This document shows, in pieces, positions 1 through 5,394 of a stretch of 6,312 bases of DNA (positions are counted from its first letter, which is position 1; each line of letters opens with the position of its first letter). The stretch lies in NCBI GenBank assembly GCA_017484235.1, contig JAFUTM010000368.1, positions 1 to 6,312 of the forward strand, read 5' to 3'. The position numbers were made by a program, and so were the translations under genes. Under the pieces are notes generated by a model that saw only the letters and a program-made list of their open reading frames with translations, searched no databases and was not told the DNA's origin. The DNA is from Selenomonadaceae bacterium (GTDB taxonomy: Bacteria > Bacillota > Negativicutes > Selenomonadales > Selenomonadaceae).

Positions 1-2305
1 CGTCCGTCTGATTAAGCGAATCTGCAGAGACGGTGATAACATTACCGTTAATTGAGAGTCCGTCCAGTGACTTTACACCGGTAATACTAAATAAATCTGT
101 CTCCGTTGTCGGTGTCGTATAAGTTATTTTATTGTCATCTAAAATATAACCTGCGGTGAGTCTTGATGATTTGTATGTTGCCGTAGTGCCATTGAGTACG
201 AAATGAGCGTTTGTCGTTTGTGGCGAAAAAACATTATTTGCCAATGCAAGTTTATATCCATTACTTATTGTTACGTCCGTCTGATTAAGCGAATCTGCAG
301 AGACAGTGATAACATTACCGTCAATTGAGAGACCGTCCAGCGACTTTACACCGGTAACAGTAAATAAATCTGTCTCCGTTGTCGGTGCTATATAAGTTAT
401 TTTATTGTCAGCTAAAATATAACCTGCGGTGTTGCTCCTTGATTTGTAAGTCGCCGTCGTGCCACTAAGTACGAAATGAGCGTCGGTAGTCTGCGGTGCG
501 CTGATTCCGCTTGCAAGTGCCAATGTATAGCCGGTATTGTTGATTGTAACATTTTTATTATCGAGATTCGCGGCGGTTATCGTAACGACGTTATTAATGA
601 CGGTGATTCCTTCTGTTGATTTTATACCGCTCAAGGTGAACAAATCCGTTGACGTACTTACCGGTATATACTGGATTGACTTATTATCCGGCGAGACTTC
701 ATAACCTGCGCTGGATATGCTGTCCGATTTATAGGTATAGTCAGCGAAATATTCCGCTACCTTTGTCGGAGTTTTTACATCGTCTGCCACCGTAAGAGAG
801 TAGCCATCACCTGTAATCGTGACATCTTGCTCATTAAGGTTTGCCGCAGAGACCGTCACAACCTTGTCGTCGCTGACTGTAATATTATCAGTTGTTTTTG
901 TGCCGTTGAGTGTGAAGAGATTGGCTGCCTCTGCTGCCGCTGTGTAAGAAATTGTTTTGCCATCGCTCGAAACTTCATAGCCTTCAGTGTTGCTTGAAGA
1001 TTTATAAATATTTTCTTCAAAATGCGCGGCTGTCGTCGTAACAGGATAGTTTTTGTCAAGTGCAAGCACGTAACCTTCACCTGTAATTGAAATATTTTGC
1101 CCATTCAATACATTTGCTTTCAAGGTTACAACATTTTCGGACAAACTTAAATCCGATTCAGTTGCAGAATCACTCAAACCTGTGATTGTAAATAAAACGT
1201 CGCCTGTCGTCGCAGCAGAATAAGTTATTGATTTTGAGTCTTCGGAAAGTGTGTAGCCTGCGGTTTTTCCTGCCGCAAAATATTTTGCAGTGCCATTTTC
1301 AACAGACCAACTCGGCGAACCGTCACCAACTTGTGTAACTCCATTGTCAAGTGCAAGCACGTAACCTTCTCCAGTGATTGTAACGTCGATTTCACCAAGC
1401 AAATCTTTTGCAACTGTCACGGTTTTAGCCGTCTCATCAAGCGTCAGCCCGGAAATCACGCCGTTGACTGCCGAAGGATTTTTCAAGCTACTAATTGTGA
1501 TTAAAGTCTCGCTGTCCGTGCCGTATTTCGCAAGCCCGTTGTCAACCGTCCAAACATTGCTCACAACTTCGCTGTAAGTTATACTTGAGGTATTTCCGCT
1601 GAAATTGTAAGTTGTACCGCCGATTGTAACCTTGCCATCGACCAAATCAGAACCGTTTATTTTTGAGATGTTTCCGTCGCTGTCAAATTCAACAGAATAA
1701 GTATTATCGCCTATTGTGATTGTATAAGATTCTGTAAAGCCGGTCGTTAAGTTGCTGATTGTGCCGTTGCTGTAACTGCCGTAACTCGTGCCGCCAATCT
1801 TGAGGCAAGTGAACGATCCGCTGACCGTGTTATACCACTGTTTGTACAACTCTGTATAGGTCATTTTGTCGATGTCGAAATCAAGTTGTACATCAATAAC
1901 GTTCATATTGATACCATCGTCCGCACGCAGATGAAGAGTATTACCGCTTCGAGTTAAATAGAAATTACCATTAGGGTTTTCATGCATATTAAGAGTACTA
2001 TCAGCCCATTGATCCGCCAACGGTTGCATTAACGTTCCACCGGACTTGCTATACACATCGTTGTAAGAATTAAAATTCGGCACGAATTTATTGTCATCTG
2101 CAACATACTTGAACTGAACCCAATTGTCTTTTCCTTTGACATTGCAGTGCGGTTCGACGATCATGCCATCGGTCAGCGTCACACCTTCAAATTTAATCGT
2201 TTTGGCAGGTGTAACAGTTTCGGAGGCGAAACGTTGTAAATCAAACTTTATTCTATTCGTAAGGGGGGGGGGTATATGATTACTAACATCTTTTTTATAT
2301 TGCAT
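1..2305 (-). CDS. Large tandem-repeat, adhesin-like protein (3' end beyond window)
   Basis: I translated this frame by hand from ATG 2305-2303 to the left edge: 768 codons with no stop, so the gene is open and C-terminally incomplete here. The start has a good ribosome binding site (AAGAAGGAA, 2311-2319). Residues 12-14 are PPP, encoded by a C10 tract. Residues 21-27 read FDLQRFA. About 200 residues of non-repeated, Gly/Asn/Thr/Asp-rich sequence follow (motifs VTIGGTTYNF, YTITIGDNTYSVEF), then repeats of about 91 residues to the edge. Composition (Thr, Ser, Asn, Asp, Gly, Val rich, very few Cys) and alternating beta-type pattern fit a secreted or surface beta-repeat protein. I see no N-terminal hydrophobic signal peptide; any secretion or anchoring signal would be at the unseen C-terminus. 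I do not recognise a named family, so 'adhesin-like' is inference. It is separated from the upstream flavodoxin gene by a terminator and has its own candidate promoter. Confidence 0.85.
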   Translation of the reverse strand, partial: MQYKKDVSNHIPPPLTNRIKFDLQRFASETVTPAKTIKFEGVTLTDGMIVEPHCNVKGKDNWVQFKYVADDNKFVPNFNSYNDVYSKSGGTLMQPLADQWADSTLNMHENPNGNFYLTRSGNTLHLRADDGINMNVIDVQLDFDIDKMTYTELYKQWYNTVSGSFTCLKIGGTSYGSYSNGTISNLTTGFTESYTITIGDNTYSVEFDSDGNISKINGSDLVDGKVTIGGTTYNFSGNTSSITYSEVVSNVWTVDNGLAKYGTDSETLITISSLKNPSAVNGVISGLTLDETAKTVTVAKDLLGEIDVTITGEGYVLALDNGVTQVGDGSPSWSVENGTAKYFAAGKTAGYTLSEDSKSITYSAATTGDVLFTITGLSDSATESDLSLSENVVTLKANVLNGQNISITGEGYVLALDKNYPVTTTAAHFEENIYKSSSNTEGYEVSSDGKTISYTAAAEAANLFTLNGTKTTDNITVSDDKVVTVSAANLNEQDVTITGDGYSLTVADDVKTPTKVAEYFADYTYKSDSISSAGYEVSPDNKSIQYIPVSTSTDLFTLSGIKSTEGITVINNVVTITAANLDNKNVTINNTGYTLALASGISAPQTTDAHFVLSGTTATYKSRSNTAGYILADNKITYIAPTTETDLFTVTGVKSLDGLSIDGNVITVSADSLNQTDVTISNGYKLALANNVFSPQTTNAHFVLNGTTATYKSSRLTAGYILDDNKITYTTPTTETDLFSITGVKSLDGLSINGNVITVSADSLNQTD
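2..1630 (-). repeat. In-frame tandem repeats of about 91 codons in the surface-protein gene
   Basis: Taking the Val/Ile codon of the D-V-T-I-type motif as anchor, the copies start (minus strand) at 1630, 1384, 1093, 823, 550 and 274, with another beginning at base 1. Spacings are 246, 291, 270, 273, 276 and 273 bases, i.e. 82, 97, 90, 91, 92 and 91 residues. Each unit follows the order DVTITG-GY-LALD, then AHF or similar, TATYKS, TAGY-LS-D-K-ITY, T-TDLFTITG-KS, and NVVTVSA-LN. The first (1630-1385) is the most degenerate. The two leftmost copies are nearly identical at DNA level over their first 140 bases or so (1-140 against 274-413), which points to recent duplication or gene conversion. 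Such arrays change copy number by recombination. Confidence 0.9.
2263..2272. repeat. G10/C10 homopolymer inside the start of the repeat-protein gene
   Basis: Ten consecutive G on the + strand read as C10 in the gene, covering codons 12-14 (CCC, Pro) and the first base of codon 15 (CTT, Leu). With ten C the frame is open for the whole visible gene. With nine C the frame reads TTA CGA ATA GAA TAA; with eleven it reads CCT TAC GAA TAG. Both stop within five or six codons of the tract. This is the layout of a slipped-strand contingency tract giving ON/OFF switching of a surface protein. Confidence 0.8.
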
Positions 2306-2310
2306 TTTTA

Positions 2311-2319
2311 TTCCTTCTT
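2311..2319 (-). promoter_or_regulatory. Ribosome binding site of the repeat-protein gene
   Basis: The minus strand reads AAGAAGGAA followed by a five-base A/T spacer and ATG (2305-2303). It supports this ATG as the start, which places the C10 tract inside the coding region rather than in the leader. Confidence 0.7.
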
Positions 2320-2349
2320 TCGCTTTGTTCTGTTTTCACTAATTAATCA

Positions 2350-2383
2350 TATATAGTATGCTACAATTGTCTTGGTAATGCAA
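2350..2383 (-). promoter_or_regulatory. Candidate promoter of the repeat-protein gene
   Basis: Two overlapping minus-strand readings are possible: TTGCAT (2383-2378), 17 bases, CATACT (2360-2355); or TTACCA (2378-2373), 17 bases, TATATA (2355-2350). Both are weak to moderate matches to a sigma-70-type promoter. Either gives a leader of about 40 bases. The position, just after the flavodoxin terminator, is what one expects for an independent promoter. Confidence 0.3.
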
Positions 2384-2394
2384 TATGGAAAGCG

Positions 2395-2428
2395 AAAAAA
2401 AATACGCCATTGTATTTAAAAACGGCGC
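2395..2428 (-). terminator. Rho-independent terminator after the flavodoxin gene
   Basis: Read on the minus strand, GCGCCGTT (2428-2421) pairs with AATGGCGT (2411-2404), using two G-U wobbles, and is followed by eight T (2402-2395). The wobbles become A-C mismatches on the + strand, so the structure works in the minus direction only. It begins 17 bases after the flavodoxin stop. Confidence 0.7.
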
Positions 2429-2445
2429 GTTATCGGTAACATTTT

Positions 2446-2928
2446 TTAAGACTTCAAAGTTTTTACCCAGCTGCTAAGTTCGTCTTTGCTGGTGCGGCCA
2501 CGAAAGACTTTGCCTTCAATCCATTTGGCAACTTTCGGTGCACTCGGTTTGAGTTCTGCAATAGTGTCGCCGAAGCCGCTGCCGCCCGAAGTCGCAAATA
2601 CGACAATCGTCTTGCCGCTGAAGTCATAGCTTTCAAGGAAAGTATTAATGATGTGCGGCGCGACATACCACCAAATAGGGAATCCAATATAAATCACGTC
2701 ATAATCAGCAACTTTGGCGTTTTTGTCAGCCAGTGCCGGTCTGGAGTTTTTATCCTTCATTTCAACACTACTGCGCGATTGAGGATTGTTCCAATTGAGG
2801 TCTGGTCCTTTATACGGTACTTCCGGTTTAATTTCGTAAGAATCCGCTCCAACAACTTCTGCCAAAAGCTGTGCGGTTTTACGAGTCACCCCGCTTGCTG
2901 AAAAATATGCAACTAATGTTTTACTCAA
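2446..2928 (-). CDS. Flavodoxin (short-chain, FMN-binding)
   Basis: This is a 160-residue flavodoxin-fold protein, a soluble FMN electron carrier or small FMN oxidoreductase of the flavodoxin_4-like type. The N-terminus MSKTLVAYFSASGVTRKTA is beta-1 plus the phosphate-binding loop (SASGVT) that holds the FMN phosphate. Residues near 80-100 (DVIYIGFPIWWYVAP) form the beta-3/'50s-90s loop' region with aromatic Trp/Tyr stacking on the flavin. TIVVFATSGGSGFG (about 108-121) is the second flavin-contacting loop. The length is normal and complete. I chose TTG 2928-2926 as the start: GGAG at 2940-2937 lies eight bases upstream, and homologues start exactly here (M-x-K-x-L-V-A-Y-F-S). The in-frame GTG at 2937-2935 overlaps the Shine-Dalgarno sequence and is unlikely. 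The gene is monocistronic, with a promoter at 2961-2987 and its own terminator. The natural redox partner cannot be read from the sequence. Confidence 0.93.
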   Translation of the reverse strand: MSKTLVAYFSASGVTRKTAQLLAEVVGADSYEIKPEVPYKGPDLNWNNPQSRSSVEMKDKNSRPALADKNAKVADYDVIYIGFPIWWYVAPHIINTFLESYDFSGKTIVVFATSGGSGFGDTIAELKPSAPKVAKWIEGKVFRGRTSKDELSSWVKTLKS

Positions 2929-2960
2929 ATTAAACACTCCAATCTTTATTTTATGCTTTA

Positions 2961-2987
2961 ATTATAACATATTATTTGCAATGTGAA
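2961..2987 (-). promoter_or_regulatory. Flavodoxin promoter with perfect extended -10
   Basis: The minus strand carries TGTTATAAT (2969-2961), a perfect extended -10 box (TGnTATAAT). A -35-like TTCACA (2987-2982; five of six matches) precedes it with a short 15-base spacer, which the extended -10 may tolerate. Predicted transcription start is near 2955, giving a leader of roughly 25 bases. It overlaps the divergent promoter of the dehydrogenase unit. Confidence 0.6.
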
Positions 2988-3002
2988 CGTATTTGTTATA
3001 AA
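2975..3002 (+). promoter_or_regulatory. Candidate promoter of the dehydrogenase-NADAR unit
   Basis: On the + strand TTTGCA (2975-2980), 16 bases, then TATAAA (2997-3002), with an upstream TGT that makes it an extended -10 (TGTTATAAA). An alternative lies just downstream: TTGTTA (2993-2998), 18 bases, TATAAA (3017-3022). Either gives a long leader of about 135-155 bases before the dehydrogenase start at 3166. The first candidate shares its -35 zone with the divergent flavodoxin promoter. Confidence 0.45.
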
Positions 3003-3008
3003 ATATTT

Positions 3009-3165
3009 GTCAATTATATAAAACATCAGGTGAAGTAATGATTAATGAAAACAATTTGATGGATTGATAAGTATTTTAGATGATTGTTTCTGTTGATTAA
3101 AGTTTAGCAGGATAATTAATGCTTATGTCTAATTGATAATTGAAAATATTTTTGGCGGTGATTGT
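3009..3165 (+). other. Long leader of the dehydrogenase gene with two minimal ORFs
   Basis: This stretch holds no ordinary gene. Two tiny ORFs have ribosome binding sites. One is 3038-3067, ATG to TGA, peptide MINENNLMD, with AGGTGA at 3028-3033. The other is 3119-3136, ATG to TGA, peptide MLMSN, with AGGA at 3109-3112 and an ideal six-base spacer. The second ends 29 bases before the dehydrogenase ATG. I see no strong hairpin and no recognised riboswitch. They may be upstream ORFs that tune translation, or chance. Confidence 0.3.
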
Positions 3166-4230
3166 ATGAATAAAATTAAAATAGCGGTCGTTGCCGGAGA
3201 TGGCATCGGTCCAGAAGTTATTGAATCCGGTAAGCAAGTATTAAATGGCGTTGCCAACTTAATGGGCGACCTTTCTGTTGAGTTTACCGACTTTCCATAT
3301 GGCTGTGATTATTATAAAAAGACTGGCAAGATGATGGACGAAGATGGTCTGGATAAACTGCAGAATTTTGACGCAATATATCTTGGTGCAGTCGGCTCAC
3401 CTGGCGTGCCGGATAACGTTTCACTTGGCGACCTTTTGTTAAAAATTAGGCGCGGATTCGATCAATATATAAATCTACGTCCAGTTAAATTGCTTAAAGG
3501 TGCACCGTGTCCGCTGGCTGGCGTTAAGCCGGAAGATATTGATATGATTGTTGTGCGTGAAAATTCTGAGGGCGAGTATGCTAACGTTGGTGCAAGATTG
3601 TATCCGAATTCACCTAATGAGATTGCACTTCAAACTGGCATATTCAGTCGTCACGGCTGTGAGCGTGTGATGAGATATGCTTTTGAAATTGCGCGGCGCG
3701 AGAATAAATCTGTAACGAGTATCAGTAAAGGCAATGCGCTTGGTTACTCAATGGTGTTCTGGGATCAAATTTTTAACGAAGTCAGCAAAGAATATCCTGA
3801 CGTTGAGACACACACTTTATTAGTTGATGCAGCAGCAATGTTCTTTGTTAAAAATCCAAAACGTTTCCAAGTGGTTGTTACAAGCAATTTATTCGGCGAT
3901 ATTTTGACGGATTTAGGCGCTGCAATTGCCGGTGGAATGGGCTTGGCTGCAGGCGCAAACTTAAATCCAGAAAAGAAATATCCTTCGATGTTTGAGCCAA
4001 TTCACGGCAGTGCGCCCGATATTGCCGGCAAAGGTCTGGCTAATCCGCTGGCGGCAATCTGGAGTATTAGTCAAATGCTGGAGTTCTTCGGATATGAGGA
4101 ATGGGCAAAAAAAATCGTCTCTGCAATTGAGACGCTGCTCGTTGAAAAGAAGACGCTGACACCTGATCTCGGCGGCACAGCTAAGACTGAAGATATTGCA
4201 CCAGCCATTTTGAAGATATTATCGAATTGA
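3166..4230 (+). CDS. Tartrate/D-malate-type decarboxylating dehydrogenase
   Basis: A complete 354-residue member of the isocitrate/isopropylmalate dehydrogenase superfamily, closest in pattern to tartrate dehydrogenase/D-malate dehydrogenase (TtuC/DmlA). Such enzymes oxidise a 2-hydroxy acid (D-malate, tartrate) with NAD+ and Mn2+/Mg2+, with decarboxylation, in the cytoplasm. Visible motifs: GDGIGPEV (11-18); the family block LRP after GFDQYIN (98-107) with substrate-binding Arg; RENSEGEY (131-138) with catalytic Tyr138; SKGNAL (187-192) with catalytic Lys188; VDAAAM (220-225) with Asp221; LFGDILTDLGA (242-252) with metal ligands Asp245 and Asp249; and the NAD-binding EPIHGSAPDIAGKG (277-290). 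ATG 3166 is preferred, with GGTGAT just upstream. The in-frame TTG at 3133 would add 11 unconserved residues. The exact substrate among malate, tartrate and 3-isopropylmalate cannot be fixed by reading. The NADAR gene follows after 26 bases with no terminator between, so cotranscription is likely. Confidence 0.9.
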   Translation: MNKIKIAVVAGDGIGPEVIESGKQVLNGVANLMGDLSVEFTDFPYGCDYYKKTGKMMDEDGLDKLQNFDAIYLGAVGSPGVPDNVSLGDLLLKIRRGFDQYINLRPVKLLKGAPCPLAGVKPEDIDMIVVRENSEGEYANVGARLYPNSPNEIALQTGIFSRHGCERVMRYAFEIARRENKSVTSISKGNALGYSMVFWDQIFNEVSKEYPDVETHTLLVDAAAMFFVKNPKRFQVVVTSNLFGDILTDLGAAIAGGMGLAAGANLNPEKKYPSMFEPIHGSAPDIAGKGLANPLAAIWSISQMLEFFGYEEWAKKIVSAIETLLVEKKTLTPDLGGTAKTEDIAPAILKILSN

Positions 4231-4256
4231 TATAAGTCTCAACAGGAGTGGTAAAT

Positions 4257-4898
4257 TTGGCGGTTAGACCAGTTTTCAGTGTCTCATCAGATGATCGGTT
4301 TTTCGTACGTGAGGATATTGAGTTTCAATGGTTTAGCGGCTTTGCTCTTTCTCAAAAGCGCAAATGCATAAACAGTTTGCACAGTGCTTATCTTGCGAAA
4401 CGTGCAAATAAAAATATTTTAGAAATTTCCAGTAAATCCGAAAATGAACTTGGCGTTAAGTTGAGTGCGTTTAATTTGATGATGCATTTGAACGGTAAGA
4501 CTTTTTCGGTAGAATCGGCCTTCCAAGCTGGTAAGATATTTGAGGCTGGTGGTCCTTATACTGATTTATTGGATAAGCCGTCCATTGCCGCAAAAAGAGA
4601 CGACCGGCTTAAAAACAGCGGGCGAATCGTTGGCTTTACATTTAACAGTAAAGACTTTGCGATAAATCCGCCCACTTATTTTTATAATTGGTTGTACATT
4701 AATGCACTCAATGAGAATGAGAACTTGACCGAACAAATAATAAAATATGATGCATTTACTGATATTGCTTTCAATCCACAGAAGTCATTAAATTGTCAAG
4801 CGGCGGCCGCTGCCCTCTACGTTTCGCTTAAAAGGCATAATCTTTTGGATAAGGCATTGACGAATAAAGATGAGTTTCTAAAAATTATTTCACGTTAA
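4257..4898 (+). CDS. NADAR-family ADP-ribosylglycohydrolase (DarT1-antitoxin type)
   Basis: A 213-residue protein that I recognise by pattern as the NADAR family found as antitoxin of DarT1. DarT1 ADP-ribosylates guanine in DNA and its NADAR partner removes the modification. Sequence features: N-terminal RPVF and IEFQWFSGFALSQKRKCINSL-like block (about 3-41); ILEISSKSE (54-62) and LGVKLSAFNL (65-74); the NADAR core FSVESAFQAGKIF (83-95) with Glu86 matching the conserved Glu of VE-x-x-FQ in YbiA-type proteins; RLKNSGR (117-123); and the C-terminal YDAFTDIAFNP/SLNCQA block (164-182). It appears intact. I chose TTG 4257 as start, because AGGAG (4244-4248) lies eight bases upstream and RPVF then sits near the N-terminus. 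GTG 4248 overlaps the Shine-Dalgarno sequence. No DarT1 (DUF4433-like) gene is visible on either side: upstream is the dehydrogenase, downstream a terminator. Substrate and partner are therefore inferred from family only. Confidence 0.85.
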   Translation: MAVRPVFSVSSDDRFFVREDIEFQWFSGFALSQKRKCINSLHSAYLAKRANKNILEISSKSENELGVKLSAFNLMMHLNGKTFSVESAFQAGKIFEAGGPYTDLLDKPSIAAKRDDRLKNSGRIVGFTFNSKDFAINPPTYFYNWLYINALNENENLTEQIIKYDAFTDIAFNPQKSLNCQAAAAALYVSLKRHNLLDKALTNKDEFLKIISR

Positions 4899-4917
4899 TC
4901 ACATTACATCTTTTATT

Positions 4918-4945
4918 AGCTTGAGTTATTATTCAAGCTTTTTTT
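4918..4945 (+). terminator. Rho-independent terminator after the NADAR gene
   Basis: AGCTTGA (4918-4924) pairs perfectly with TCAAGCT (4933-4939) around an eight-base loop, followed by an uninterrupted T run to 4945. It lies 19 bases after the stop codon and closes the dehydrogenase-NADAR transcription unit. Confidence 0.9.
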
Positions 4946-4964
4946 GTTTTGCAAATTTTCAATA

Positions 4965-4998
4965 TTTTCATGGAACTTTCATGTTGAAAGAGTATTAT
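4965..4998 (+). promoter_or_regulatory. Pho-box-like direct repeat and -10 of the small-protein gene
   Basis: TTTTCAT (4965-4971), GGAA, CTTTCAT (4976-4982) form two seven-base direct repeats 11 bases apart, i.e. one helical turn. This is the 7+4+7 layout of a PhoB box (CTGTCAT-N4-CTGTCAT). It is followed after exactly ten bases by TATTAT (4993-4998), a good -10, and no TTGACA-like -35 is present, as usual for PhoB-activated promoters. A second -10 candidate, TATAAT, is at 5002-5007. The right repeat also forms an inverted repeat with downstream bases (CTTTCA-TGT-TGAAAG, 4976-4990), so another regulator is possible. Confidence 0.4.
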
Positions 4999-5053
4999 AT
5001 TTATAATGATTCTAAATAAATGTTAATTTTTTAATTCAATAGGAGGTATTTTC

Positions 5054-5254
5054 GTGTTAAAATTGTTAAAGTATGGCATTGCTATTATTTTTTTACTTGC
5101 ACTGTTTGTCAGAGTGATGGGCGATGTCTCTGGCAATGATAGTTCGTCAACTGCTTCCAGTTCGAGCAATAAACAAGTACAAGAAGCACCTAAAGATTAT
5201 GCGGAAGCTGATATTGATGTTTTGTTAAGAGACTTGACGCCTCCCCACGCATAA
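5054..5254 (+). pseudogene. Small membrane-anchored protein, truncated by IS insertion
   Basis: GTG start at 5054 with a perfect AGGAGGT at 5041-5047. Sixty native codons (to 5233) are followed by six codons (LTPPHA) and a TAA supplied by the inserted element. Residues about 4-22 (LLKYGIAIIFLLALFVRVM) form one membrane anchor or uncleaved signal. A Ser/Asn-rich linker (about 25-40) and the beginning of a folded domain (YAEADIDVLLRD, 49-60) follow. The last segment resembles the start of small secreted OB-fold (tRNA_anti-like) proteins, in which a 'VD-LL-DL' helix precedes the barrel; that assignment is tentative because the domain itself is missing. The rest of the gene should lie beyond the other end of the element, outside the window. 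The upstream region carries a pho-box-like promoter. Confidence 0.7.
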
Positions 5255-5394
5255 ATGCGGAGGATTCTAATTACAATATAAACAGATAGCAGCGGATTGC
5301 GACTTTCGTTCACCTCAAAGTACTCGACTTTGTTGCCTTTGTTTATACTTTCATTAGCAACGTAGGCTTGCGCCTGAGCTCTACTACTTTCAGT
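5234..5394 (-). ncRNA. Predicted omegaRNA (reRNA) of the TnpB element
   Basis: The 161 bases between the tnpB stop and the element tip carry no ORF. In TnpB systems this place, often with the end of tnpB, encodes the scaffold RNA that guides TnpB. Minus-strand features fit: a GC-rich hairpin-forming stretch just after tnpB (AGGCGCAAGCCT, 5374-5363), a central region with AAAGTCGAGTACTTTG, and a terminal hairpin (5263-5240) directly before the tip. The guide would be the bases just outside the element, beginning GTCTCTTAACAAAACA (5233-5218, minus strand). The 5' boundary is not determined and may lie inside tnpB. Confidence 0.6.
5240..5263 (-). other. Subterminal hairpin of the element's right end
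   Basis: On the minus strand CCTC (5263-5260) pairs with GAGG (5243-5240), and CGCAT (5259-5255) pairs with ATGCG (5252-5248) around a two-base loop, leaving a four-base bulge (5247-5244). An imperfect hairpin just inside the tip is what Y1 transposases of the IS200/IS605 family recognise; it is also the 3' end of the omegaRNA scaffold. Confidence 0.65.

Noticed and set aside
856..1577. Small ORFs at 856-1104, 1225-1413 and 1374-1577 as genes
   Set aside because: They lie in other frames of the repeat-protein gene and have no ribosome binding sites or recognisable domains.
1..1630. CRISPR array or intergenic repeat cluster
   Set aside because: Repeats are about 273 bases, in frame with one long ORF and conserved at protein level; there are no short repeats with unique spacers.
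3166..4230. Assignment of the dehydrogenase as LeuB or isocitrate dehydrogenase
   Set aside because: The blocks DYYKKTGKMM, AVGSPGVPD and GFDQYINLRP fit tartrate/D-malate dehydrogenases better, and no leucine or TCA-cycle genes are adjacent; a minor chance of isopropylmalate activity remains.
5240..5263. Hairpin at the right end as a transcription terminator of the truncated gene
   Set aside because: No T run follows on the + strand, and its place just inside TCAA fits a transposon end and omegaRNA 3' hairpin.
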